From a virus, in the IMG/VR virus record IMGVR_UViG_3300044970_000021, positions 1 to 24,116 of that record: 24,116 nt of DNA. One strand, 5' to 3'. The notes below the pieces were generated by a model. The model was given only the letters and a program-made list of their open reading frames with translations. It searched no databases and was not told where the DNA came from. Both the position numbers and the translations under genes were made by a program. Shown one piece after another: positions 7,878 through 14,536 of this stretch. Position 1 is the stretch's first letter, and the number at the start of each line of letters is the position of its first letter.

Positions 7878-8060
7878 TCATACTCCTTTAAGAACGATAG
7901 CCACAAGGATACCCGCCATACCGACTATCAAAGCACCGGCGGTTTTAATCATTAGAGACTCCAGCCGATCAACGCGCTGGATAAAGGTGTTGTACCGCTC
8001 TGCACAAACGGCTTCATGCGAGGTCAGTTGCACCTCTAATTCATGCGTTGTTGTTGCCAC
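7878..8060 (-). CDS. XhlA-like small membrane protein (holin accessory candidate)
   Basis: This 60-aa protein starts at a GTG (8060) with GGAGG six bases upstream, inside the end of the preceding small gene (20-base overlap). Residues 3-38 form an amphipathic helix with E-V-L--HEAVCAERY-TFIQRVDRLES, and residues about 41-57 are a single hydrophobic segment (AGALIVGMAGILVAIVL) followed by a Lys. This is the layout of hemolysin XhlA-type proteins that act with phage lysis genes. It is the first gene of the apparent lysis group. An antiholin or holin-assisting role is plausible; the family is short and weakly conserved, so naming stays cautious. Confidence 0.68.
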   Translation of the reverse strand: MATTTHELEVQLTSHEAVCAERYNTFIQRVDRLESLMIKTAGALIVGMAGILVAIVLKGV

Positions 8061-8214
8061 TTTCGGCCTCCATTACTGCTTGGGTTTGGTCAATTACCGG
8101 AGGTAAATCCGGCTCTACGATTTCAGGTTCAATAACTAATACACATCCCTCAGGCACTTCCTCACACCGAGCAAGCGCACCGTTGGGGAACATAACTAAA
8201 GGTTTGCGTGTCAT
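8041..8214 (-). CDS. 57-aa acidic protein of unknown function
   Basis: The frame from the ATG at 8214 to the TGA at 8041 encodes 57 residues beginning MTRKPLVMFPNGALARCEEV and continuing with an acidic, Pro- and Val-rich part (VIEPEIVEPDLPPVIDQTQ). The ATG overlaps the TGA of the glycine-rich fibre gene by four bases (ATGA), a standard coupled junction, and the far end overlaps the next gene by 20 bases. It fills an otherwise empty 150-base gap in a tightly packed operon. No membrane segment or domain is evident. It could be a fibre-assembly helper because of the coupling, but this is a guess. Confidence 0.62.
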   Translation of the reverse strand: MTRKPLVMFPNGALARCEEVPEGCVLVIEPEIVEPDLPPVIDQTQAVMEAESGNNNA

Positions 8215-9104
8215 GCTGTAAATGTTCCAGATGATGTGAATGTATGATAGGTATAGCCACCGGAGGATGTAACAGTACCGCCAGTGCCTTTTTGTGAGCC
8301 AAGATAACGAATAATAGCGATGCCTGAACCACCGCTGCCGCCGCTAACAGTAGAAGCATTTACACCACCACCACCACCTCCGCCGCCTGTGTTAGGAGTA
8401 GCATTAGACGGTGTTCCAGTAGAAGTACCGGCTGACCCGCCGCCGCTGCCACCTGAGCCACCGGGATAAGTGCCGTCGTAACCAGTACCAGCGCCGCCGC
8501 CACCGCCAGCATAAAAAGTCCCAAGGGATTTCCAATTTATTCCATTACCACCATTTCCGCCACCAGATGTTGTTCCAACAGAACCTGCGGCTCCTGCACC
8601 GCCGCCACCGCCCGCGCCATAACCGGGAGCAGCACCCCCTCCCGCATGGTTTCCACCAGCGTTACCTTGCCCAGCAGTACCTGCTCCTCCAAGTCCGGCA
8701 TAAGCGCTGCCGCCGCCTGAACCACCGCTGGCCCCATTTGTTGTATTGTTATATGACCCGCCGCGCCCACCGCCAATTGCGGTTTGAGAAAACAAAGAAC
8801 TATTTGTCCCATTAACAGCATCTGAAGAACCTGCAACAGTACCAGCACCGCCGCCGCCAATAGTAACAGTATAAGCAGTCCCAACAACAGCGGTTGCAGA
8901 AGAATCTATAGCACCTCCTGCACCGCCGCCGCCGCCATTTCCTACAAGCGATGATGAAGTTGAACCTCCACCGCCACCACCTCCGGCAACTATGAGATAC
9001 TCAACAGAATAAGTTTGGAGCGGCCATTCGCCACCGCGTAATGCGTTACGGACTTCGTTTAATTTCCAAATTCCGTCCGCAGAAGATGTAGAAGGATGTG
9101 GCAT
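8211..9104 (-). CDS. glycine-rich tail fibre / adhesin
   Basis: This 297-aa protein starts at an ATG overlapping the upstream stop (TAATG) with GAGGAG upstream. The first ~35 residues (SSADGIWKLNEVRNALRGGEWP) match a short N-terminal module I recall at the head of phage fibre proteins. From residue 37 (VEYLIVAGGGGGGG) to about 265, long glycine tracts alternate with short Ser/Thr/Asn loops and occasional aromatic residues. The end (GIAIIRYLG...GYTYHTFTSSGTFTA) is a beta-strand cap. Such proteins are known as polyglycine-type adhesins; phage S16 gp38 packs glycine-rich strands as polyglycine II helices and displays variable loops at the tip. A receptor-binding role is therefore likely. Confidence 0.75.
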   Translation of the reverse strand: MPHPSTSSADGIWKLNEVRNALRGGEWPLQTYSVEYLIVAGGGGGGGSTSSSLVGNGGGGGAGGAIDSSATAVVGTAYTVTIGGGGAGTVAGSSDAVNGTNSSLFSQTAIGGGRGGSYNNTTNGASGGSGGGSAYAGLGGAGTAGQGNAGGNHAGGGAAPGYGAGGGGGAGAAGSVGTTSGGGNGGNGINWKSLGTFYAGGGGGAGTGYDGTYPGGSGGSGGGSAGTSTGTPSNATPNTGGGGGGGGVNASTVSGGSGGSGIAIIRYLGSQKGTGGTVTSSGGYTYHTFTSSGTFTA

Positions 9105-9463
9105 TACGAAATCTCCTCGTAGGACACGATGATCTCAAGGTCGCCTGAAGCCGAAGCCAGTGCTGTAATCTTGTCACCTTCTTCGAGATAAAGTGCCTTA
9201 CTCAGAACATCAAGCGTTGCATCAAATGGCACAGTAATCGTATGTGCAATTTTGTATGTCGTTGTATTGTCAGCGTTATAAAACCCAACAGTTGCATCAG
9301 CGTTTGCTGCACCATCTACGTTGGCTACAAGAATTGCGTTGACCTTAAAGACTTTACCGCTACCTGCGGAGTTAGTCACAATGTCAGCACTAGAGGTAGT
9401 CAGTGCTGCTCCAACGGTTTTACCTGTAATGGTTGCTACGTTCACGATGTTTGGGGCTGCCAT
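9104..9463 (-). CDS. small beta-rich virion protein
   Basis: This 119-aa protein has an ATG with GGAGAA upstream, three bases after the previous stop. It is made almost wholly of predicted beta strands with small polar residues (VFKVNAILVANVDG, YKIAHTITVPFDATLDVLSKALYLEEGDKITALAS, LEIIVSYEEIS), consistent with a jelly-roll or Ig-like virion domain. I recall similar proteins in cyanophage and marine phage structural clusters. It lies between two fibre-type genes, so a fibre collar, neck or capsid decoration role is possible. No enzymatic motif is present. Confidence 0.6.
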   Translation of the reverse strand: MAAPNIVNVATITGKTVGAALTTSSADIVTNSAGSGKVFKVNAILVANVDGAANADATVGFYNADNTTTYKIAHTITVPFDATLDVLSKALYLEEGDKITALASASGDLEIIVSYEEIS

Positions 9464-9465
9464 GA

Positions 9466-9819
9466 TTATTCTCCTAGAGCGGGTACTTCGACCCAGTTAC
9501 CTTGTTGTTCATCCCACTGATAGTATTTGCCATCATTGGGCATCTGTGTTGGAGCATCCCAAAGGCATGTCTGCTCGTTGAGAACCCACTGTGAATATGG
9601 TTTAGGCGGTATGAACGCATCGCGTGATGGGTCATATGTGTACCCAATTCCGGCATAGTTTTTACGCAGCGGGCGACCTTCAGGATGGTCACCACCACGG
9701 GTGTTATAAGAAGTCTGTACCCAAGAAGATGCGTCAGGTAAAGTATCAATAAAGTCTTGTTCTGCAACAATAACTTGCTCGACAATACCCTGTGCATTGA
9801 CTCTAGCAAAATGCGCCAT
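9466..9819 (-). CDS. cyanophage-type tail fibre/structural domain protein
   Basis: This is 117 aa from the ATG at 9819, which follows the previous stop by one base and has GGGGG upstream. The frame stays open further upstream, but there it runs through the coding sequence of the preceding gene. The protein begins MAHFARVNAQGIVEQVIVAE and contains WVQTSYNTRGG, then LRKNYAGIGYTYDPSRDAFIPPKP and a W-x-L-x4-C-x-W-x-A-P segment ending with a YYQWDEQQGNWVEV repeat. I recall this combination as a small domain in T4-like cyanophage fibre and structural proteins. Many aromatic residues suggest a compact domain, perhaps carbohydrate-facing. Its location inside the fibre block agrees. Confidence 0.72.
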   Translation of the reverse strand: MAHFARVNAQGIVEQVIVAEQDFIDTLPDASSWVQTSYNTRGGDHPEGRPLRKNYAGIGYTYDPSRDAFIPPKPYSQWVLNEQTCLWDAPTQMPNDGKYYQWDEQQGNWVEVPALGE

Positions 9820-9820
9820 G

Positions 9821-10174
9821 CTATCCCCCAAACACAATTGCCATTGCGATGGCTTTACCCGTCGTCGCTCTGGCTGCAAATTCATCAAAAAGCGCCGCAA
9901 CTGGGCGCAACTCAAAACGATCATTGGTACTAAAGGCACGGGCAGTAGTGCTGTCTTGACCTCGTACAACTGTCATGGTGTCAGTAGACCGAGCGGTTAC
10001 TTTCACAATTTCAAGATTGTTAGTCGTGTCGATCAGCGTAGCAAAGAAATAGTCGCCAGCGGACAGCGAGGGAAACCGTGCGCCCTCACCAGCGTTAACA
10101 ACAATTGTTGTGTCCGAACTGGTAATACCAGCGTTTAGCGTACCGAAAGCGTTATTGGCGACTTTTAATCCCAT
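9821..10174 (-). CDS. short virion-attachment-domain protein, paralogue of the 328-aa fibre N-terminus
   Basis: This 117-aa protein's ATG is preceded by AAGGAG located in the last codons of the gene before it. About 65 of its first 90 residues are identical to the first 90 of the 328-aa protein at 10471-11457 (hand count), including ARFPSLS, ATLIDT-NNLEIVK, ARSTD, TVVRGQ and TTARAFS. Only about 27 residues follow (AALFDEFAARATTGKAIAMAIVFGG). The shared part is probably the domain that attaches to the virion, and this version lacks a distal fibre. It could be a cap, a collar unit, or the remnant of a fibre whose distal part was lost; frame and ribosome site are intact. Confidence 0.68.
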   Translation of the reverse strand: MGLKVANNAFGTLNAGITSSDTTIVVNAGEGARFPSLSAGDYFFATLIDTTNNLEIVKVTARSTDTMTVVRGQDSTTARAFSTNDRFELRPVAALFDEFAARATTGKAIAMAIVFGG

Positions 10175-10177
10175 GAC

Positions 10178-10474
10178 TTACTCCTTAGGGTACTTGGCTT
10201 TGACAGCCTGTACCTGCGCGAGCATTGCAGCAGCCGCATCCCCACCTTTCCACAGTGCGTCAAGTTGGTCGCCGATGGGTGGATACTCTTTTGCTCTGTT
10301 GCGAGCGTATTCTTTAGCCCTATGTGCGGCTAATAGCCGGGTTACTTCAGCATTTACTTCGGCTTCGGATGGCTTAGTTTGTTGTGTATCTAGCCAATCA
10401 ATACCGTCGTAGTTGTCCCCATTAAGAGACCATTGAGCGCCGGGGCGTAAACTTTGTAGTGCCGAGGCTATCAT
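10178..10474 (-). CDS. small helical protein associated with fibre genes (assembly-chaperone-like)
   Basis: This 98-aa protein starts at an ATG overlapping the previous TGA by four bases. The N-terminus reads ALQSLRPGAQWSLNGDNYDGIDWLD, then a long Ala/Glu/Arg helix, and the C-terminus has PPIGDQLDALWKGGDAAAAMLAQVQAVKAKYPK. The last segment is recurrent in tail-fibre-region proteins of many phages, often labelled tail assembly or XkdW-like. The coupling to the 328-aa fibre and the helical, soluble character fit a fibre-folding chaperone. That is inference from position and recalled similarity. Confidence 0.6.
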   Translation of the reverse strand: MIASALQSLRPGAQWSLNGDNYDGIDWLDTQQTKPSEAEVNAEVTRLLAAHRAKEYARNRAKEYPPIGDQLDALWKGGDAAAAMLAQVQAVKAKYPKE

Positions 10475-11457
10475 GGTGCGACCTCCAGTAAAAGAATAGT
10501 TGAGGCAAAACGACCTCGGTTAGTTTGGTCAGCGTCATCACCAGATGCGTTAATCCTTGTAGTACCGCTAACAAAAGAACCTGCTTGAATTTTGTAAGTT
10601 ACTGACGAAGTAGTCCCCGGAGAATCTCGATATGCAATAGAAACAGAAGAAGAAACTGCGGAGTCATAACCAACGCGCATATCGTGCGTTGCAGTAAACC
10701 TAGTACCGATACCCGATGAACTTCCTACTTGAATTGGTGTTGAATCTCTTACCAGTCGAACAGCACCCATATCACCGCTATTAGAAACTACAACTGCGCC
10801 TAAAACCATGATGTAGTTACTCGCACTTGTCGGGGTAATTGAGACACTTAGCCCGGTAACATCAACATAAGAAGTAGATGTTGTACTAAAAGTATCTTGT
10901 TTGTAAACAAACTGTGATTGCACCAATCGTTGTGTTACAGTTCCAAAACTTAAAACTCCTGACCCATCAGTTTTCATGAACTGACCGTTTGTACCATCCG
11001 CAGAAGGAAGTGTAAAGTCAAAACTACTTGCAATAGATGCTGCGGCTTTTAATCCAACATAATGCGTACCATTGTCTGTATCTTCAGATAGTCGGATTAT
11101 TGCACCACTTGAAGAAGTACCCGGAATAACTAAAGTACCGCTGGCTATTAGTTCATTAGCCGACTCCGTAATACCGGCGGCCGTAACTCTCAACTCAATG
11201 CGATCACCTGTGCTAAACGCACGAGCAGTCGTCGATTCTTGTCCGCGAACTACAGTTAATACATCCGTCGAACGTGCTGTACACTTGACAATCTCTAAGT
11301 TGTTAGAGGTGTCAATTAGTGTGGCATAAAAGTAGTCACTGCCAGACAGAGATGGGAAACGCGCACCCTGCCCGGTAGTCAGCGTAATGCTTGTAGCCGA
11401 ACTGTTAATTCCAGAGGCTAGTGTCGCATACGCGCTATTTGCGAATTTAATTCCCAT
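10471..11457 (-). CDS. tail fibre protein
   Basis: This 328-aa protein has an ATG with GGAG six bases upstream. Residues 1-90 form a beta-rich module shared with the 117-aa protein at 9821-10174, presumably the virion attachment domain. Residues about 91-160 (ELIASGTLVIPGTSSSGAIIRLSEDTDNGTHYVGLKA, FDFTLPSADGTNGQ-MKTDGSG) resemble the shaft and the LP-ADGT-GQ-L-TDG-G phrase very common in phage fibre proteins. The rest (170-328) is a beta-sandwich-like distal domain ending in a hydrophobic strand (FASTILLLEVAP), probably the receptor-binding tip. There is no autocleavage chaperone domain. Confidence in a fibre role is good; the receptor is unknown. Confidence 0.75.
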   Translation of the reverse strand: MGIKFANSAYATLASGINSSATSITLTTGQGARFPSLSGSDYFYATLIDTSNNLEIVKCTARSTDVLTVVRGQESTTARAFSTGDRIELRVTAAGITESANELIASGTLVIPGTSSSGAIIRLSEDTDNGTHYVGLKAAASIASSFDFTLPSADGTNGQFMKTDGSGVLSFGTVTQRLVQSQFVYKQDTFSTTSTSYVDVTGLSVSITPTSASNYIMVLGAVVVSNSGDMGAVRLVRDSTPIQVGSSSGIGTRFTATHDMRVGYDSAVSSSVSIAYRDSPGTTSSVTYKIQAGSFVSGTTRINASGDDADQTNRGRFASTILLLEVAP

Positions 11458-11469
11458 CTCGTACTCCGA

Positions 11470-11910
11470 TTAGTTAACAGTCACTGTCCAAGTGATACCA
11501 AGCGTATCGGCTGCACCCTTGTTAATCACTGAGAACACAGTACGGCAAAGCATTGTGCCGCCAGACGAAGCATTAAAAATACCTGCCTCAGTAATTGCGC
11601 CAGTACCAGTACCGGCAGGGAATGTAGCCACATACGCTACGCTGTTGGAAGTAACAGTAGTTGAAGTCAAAGCAACACGCCCGGCTTGAGTTTCAAGAGC
11701 AGTATCGCCAACTGCCGCAGCGGTTGTACCTGTACCAATAGCCATGTGTGACATGACATTAGACGAAGTACCTTCCATGCGGGAAGCAATAAAGTTTTTA
11801 CCGGCGGTCACTACGAGGTTGGGGACAACAACTTCATGTTTGACATTGCCCTCCGGGTTGGTCACGGTGATCCGTAGTTCACCTTTCATCTTAACAATAT
11901 CGTTAAACAT
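11470..11910 (-). CDS. beta-rich virion protein (fibre/head-fibre type)
   Basis: This is 146 aa from the ATG at 11910, which has AAGGAG seven bases upstream. The frame is open 22 codons further, but that part lies inside the preceding gene and lacks a site. The sequence contains GELRITVTNPEGNVKHEVVVPNLVVTAGKNFIASRM, SHMAIGTGTTA, RVALTST and GAITEAGIFNASSGGTMLCRTVF, a pattern I recall from many phage structural proteins where strands alternate with Gly/Thr turns. It likely forms part of a fibre or tail appendage. No enzyme motif is seen. A specific role cannot be assigned. Confidence 0.65.
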   Translation of the reverse strand: MFNDIVKMKGELRITVTNPEGNVKHEVVVPNLVVTAGKNFIASRMEGTSSNVMSHMAIGTGTTAAAVGDTALETQAGRVALTSTTVTSNSVAYVATFPAGTGTGAITEAGIFNASSGGTMLCRTVFSVINKGAADTLGITWTVTVN

Positions 11911-11920
11911 CTTTCTCTCC

Positions 11921-13540
11921 TTATAGGATCGGGGTTTGGTTAAAGTAGTAACCACCAACAGTGCGATCACTCGCATCAGTATAGTGGAAGTTTACAACTA
12001 ATCCAGCGCCGCTGGTATCAGCGTAAGTGATAAATTCACCGCCAACTAACGGGGCAGTGAGTAGTAGTCCGGGGCCATTGATAAGGCCAGTGTAATTCTC
12101 ATGTGTATGACTATCGCTAGAACTCTGCATGTAATCAGAGTTAAACATTCCATTACCTAACACTTCTGTATAGTCAGGTACGTTTGTCGTGTAGCGATGA
12201 AACACAAAGCCGTTGCCATCCGCCATCGACACGTAGTCAGGGTAGATTGGCGTGGTTTGCCCAAGGATTAGTATGGTTGAGATCGACTCAGCCATCGTGA
12301 CAGAATCAGTCAGTACCTTGGAAATTGCAAATAAATTTAGAACATCCGTTGCTGTCGCTGTATCGGTCAGCCCTTTGCCAACTGTAAATGTGTTGATGGC
12401 ATCGGTTGGAGTAGATATAGAATCAGTCAGAACCTTAGCAGGGCTGAAGGCCATAGCCTCAGAAGCCGTAACCGAGTCAGTCAATACCTTACTCACTGAA
12501 GCCACAACAGCATCAGAACCAGTCACAGAATCTGCTAGGTCTGGTTTAGTAACACTCTTAGCAGCCGCATCCGTAGCAGACACCGAGTCACTACGGGTAG
12601 TATCTAGGCTGAACGCCTGTGCATCCGCCATCGAAACGGGGTCTGGGTCAGCGTCAGCATCGGTAACGTCATAGTCAAACGCATAGCCGGGAGTCTTAGC
12701 CACGAACTCAGTCATCGTGACTGAATCGGTTAGGACTTTATCGACCGAGATAGTATTGATTGCATCTGCAATCGTTGCCGAATCACTAGGGTTTTTACCT
12801 ATATTGAATGGCCCAAATGCGTCGGAGGCTGTAACTGTCTCTGTCTTAACCAGTTCAGGTGAGCGGAAGGAAGTATCTGTTGCGGTAACAGTCTCGGCAA
12901 TATTACCTTTTGTTACGTCAAGCGCTGCTGCTTCCGTAGCCGACACACTATCAGCAACAACTTTACCTGTGTTAAATTGATTGATCGTGTCCGCCGCGGC
13001 CGTCGCGTCAGTCAAACTCTTGCCAACATCTTTGGTGTTGATTGTTTCAGATGCGGTAACTGCGTCTGACGAGGCTTGCCCAATATCTTTGACATTTACA
13101 TCAGACGCAGTAAGCGTTTCTGTTAGGGTTTTCCCTATGCCCTTTACATCCGCATCGGCTATGTTGATTGGGTCTGGGTCAACATCTGGGTCAGATGGGT
13201 CAAAGTCTACCGTACCACTAAATATCTTGACGCTGTTCTCAACAATAGCCACCGAGTCAACAGCAGTAGCCGTAATATCAAACGCTACGTTATTGACATC
13301 CGTTGCAGTAACTACATCAATGAGGACTTTGTTAATGTCAAAGACTCGGAAATCAGCCATCGTTACAGTCTGTTCTTCCAAGTACTCCATTGGCACAACA
13401 AACGCCGAGACTGCAATAACTTGGTTAGGCTGGGCTGAAACTGTGGTCGAGTATGTGCTTACGCCAGCAGATACCGTAGCCGCCGCTGGGGTGGCTAATA
13501 GTACTGACGATAGCGCGTAAGCGACTCGAATGTTTGCCAT
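11921..13540 (-). CDS. tandem-repeat virion protein (LTDSVTxTD repeats)
   Basis: This 539-aa protein's ATG overlaps the upstream stop (TAATG). From about residue 55 to 425 it is built of some sixteen to eighteen degenerate units of 17-20 residues with consensus GK-LTDSVTATDA---F (for example SKVLTDSVTASEAMAF and VGKGLTDTATATDVLNLF). Each unit could form one coil of a beta-solenoid or a thin shaft. An acidic Asp-Pro block (DPDPINIADADV at about 121-132; DPDPVSMADAQAF at about 298-310) occurs twice and splits the array. The C-terminal ~110 residues are not repetitive and contain HTHENYTGLINGPG and a Tyr-rich end, a possible tip domain. The first 25 residues look slightly like a signal peptide, which is probably chance. 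I recall similar repeat proteins in uncultured aquatic phages. Likely an elongated appendage. Confidence 0.68.
   Translation of the reverse strand: MANIRVAYALSSVLLATPAAATVSAGVSTYSTTVSAQPNQVIAVSAFVVPMEYLEEQTVTMADFRVFDINKVLIDVVTATDVNNVAFDITATAVDSVAIVENSVKIFSGTVDFDPSDPDVDPDPINIADADVKGIGKTLTETLTASDVNVKDIGQASSDAVTASETINTKDVGKSLTDATAAADTINQFNTGKVVADSVSATEAAALDVTKGNIAETVTATDTSFRSPELVKTETVTASDAFGPFNIGKNPSDSATIADAINTISVDKVLTDSVTMTEFVAKTPGYAFDYDVTDADADPDPVSMADAQAFSLDTTRSDSVSATDAAAKSVTKPDLADSVTGSDAVVASVSKVLTDSVTASEAMAFSPAKVLTDSISTPTDAINTFTVGKGLTDTATATDVLNLFAISKVLTDSVTMAESISTILILGQTTPIYPDYVSMADGNGFVFHRYTTNVPDYTEVLGNGMFNSDYMQSSSDSHTHENYTGLINGPGLLLTAPLVGGEFITYADTSGAGLVVNFHYTDASDRTVGGYYFNQTPIL
12270..13375. 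repeat. degenerate ~54-bp coding repeat array
   Basis: The DNA under the repeat protein shows recurring plus-strand phrases such as GTCAGTA/AACCTT, GCATCHGTAACNGAGTC and their variants every 51 to 60 bases, plus two GGGTCTGGGTCA blocks near 12640 and 13170. Synonymous and non-synonymous changes are scattered, so the copies are old rather than a recent slippage event. Confidence 0.7.
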
Positions 13541-13875
13541 TAGAAGTTCGCCCTAACTGTAAAGCGCAGGGTATCAAACACTGTCTGCAACTGACCATTG
13601 TAGTTAACCACAATCTCACCCTCATACATGCCGGGGTCTACATTTAATACGTTGCCTTGAAAGTCAAACTGCACCTGACCGGTAGTACCGCCGCTTAACT
13701 TTGTACAACTTATTGTAGATAGAAGCGTGGTCGTACCAGCAGCACGGAACTTAACAGATACAGTCGTTGTCCCCAACGACAAGTCAATCGGCGTGCCGGT
13801 AATGTCATCCGTCAAAGTGAGGACGATAACTGGCTTTTCATCGCCTTTTACTAATCGGATAACATCAACGGCCAT
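13540..13875 (-). CDS. small Ig-like/BppU-N-like virion protein
   Basis: This 111-aa protein starts seven bases after the previous stop with GAGGAAA upstream. It contains VKGDEKPVIVLTLTDDITGTPIDLS, TVSVKFRAAGTT, GQVQFDF and PGMYEGEIVVNYNGQLQTVFDTLRFTVR, the pattern of a single Ig-like beta-sandwich known from the N-terminal domain of phage baseplate upper proteins and small virion proteins. In podovirus-like gene orders a protein like this can decorate the tail or tether fibres. It is translationally coupled to the repeat protein, so it may be that protein's anchor. No enzyme features. Confidence 0.68.
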   Translation of the reverse strand: MAVDVIRLVKGDEKPVIVLTLTDDITGTPIDLSLGTTTVSVKFRAAGTTTLLSTISCTKLSGGTTGQVQFDFQGNVLNVDPGMYEGEIVVNYNGQLQTVFDTLRFTVRANF

Positions 13876-13882
13876 AATTTCC

Positions 13883-14536
13883 TCACGCTAATGGGTTCAT
13901 TTGTACAGACATCGACGCACGGGCTGCACCTATATTTGCCCTTGCTCTACGCTCTGTGGTCTTGTAAAGGTATTGCCTAGAGTGATACGAAGCCAACTCA
14001 CGGTCTGACCAGTTTTTATCCGGCAGTACCAGTAAATGTTGCAATGCACCATGCATGATGACGTTTTCAAGATCATCAAACACATTTTTATCCATGCCTG
14101 TGGCATCTCGAAGGGGCTTTAGAGCCACAATCATCTTTAGATCGTAGTTCACCGTTGCATCGGGGAGCGGGGCAAGAATAAAATTATCTGGGTCTAATTG
14201 ACAGATTAAACGGGGGGTAGCCCGTTTTGCAGGATCAAGGCTAGGCCAATCAGGATAAGCAGCATACAACTGCTCAAGAGTCACAGGATCTACTTTCTCG
14301 TTATTGACACTTGATGTCAGGAACGCATGGACTTCAGTCTGCAATGGATTTGTGTAGGGGTACTCATACACACCGGGTGTCAGTCGGATCAACGGCTGTT
14401 CGTAGCGCCACGCTAGTGTGCGCTCGCATGCCTCAATTGCAGCATCACGAACATATTGCTGGATGATTGGCTGCGGGCAGCCCGGCACACTTGGGGCTAT
14501 CCGATTAACAAGGGAGAGGAATGTACGCGTAGCCAT
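13883..14536 (-). CDS. head-tail connector / adaptor-like protein
   Basis: This 217-aa protein overlaps the upstream gene by one base (TAATG). An N-terminal helical part (LSLVNRIAPSVPGCPQPIIQQYVRDAAIEACERTLAWR) is followed by beta segments with PGVYEYPYTNPLQTEVHAF, and a helical C-terminus (DDLENVIMHGALQHLLVLPDKNWSDRELASYHSRQYLYKTTERRARAN). The helix-beta-helix layout, and the position after capsid genes and before fibres, match adaptor or gatekeeper proteins such as T7 gp11-type tubular A or P22 gp4-like connectors, which join portal to tail. I have no specific motif to decide which. Likely a ring-forming neck protein. Confidence 0.62.
   Translation of the reverse strand: MATRTFLSLVNRIAPSVPGCPQPIIQQYVRDAAIEACERTLAWRYEQPLIRLTPGVYEYPYTNPLQTEVHAFLTSSVNNEKVDPVTLEQLYAAYPDWPSLDPAKRATPRLICQLDPDNFILAPLPDATVNYDLKMIVALKPLRDATGMDKNVFDDLENVIMHGALQHLLVLPDKNWSDRELASYHSRQYLYKTTERRARANIGAARASMSVQMNPLA

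Noticed and set aside
12270-13375. CRISPR array
   Set aside because: The regular repeats are degenerate and coding, with no unique spacers or conserved direct repeat.
12252-13520. Long plus-strand open frames (140, 87 and 179 aa) opposite the repeat protein
   Set aside because: The repetitive Thr/Ser/Asp codons give Ser/Val-rich antisense frames without stops. No start signals.
11921-13540. Secreted or surface protein because of the signal-peptide-like N-terminus of the repeat protein
   Set aside because: The gene is coupled within the virion operon and the N-terminus has only one Arg and a weak hydrophobic stretch; probably chance.
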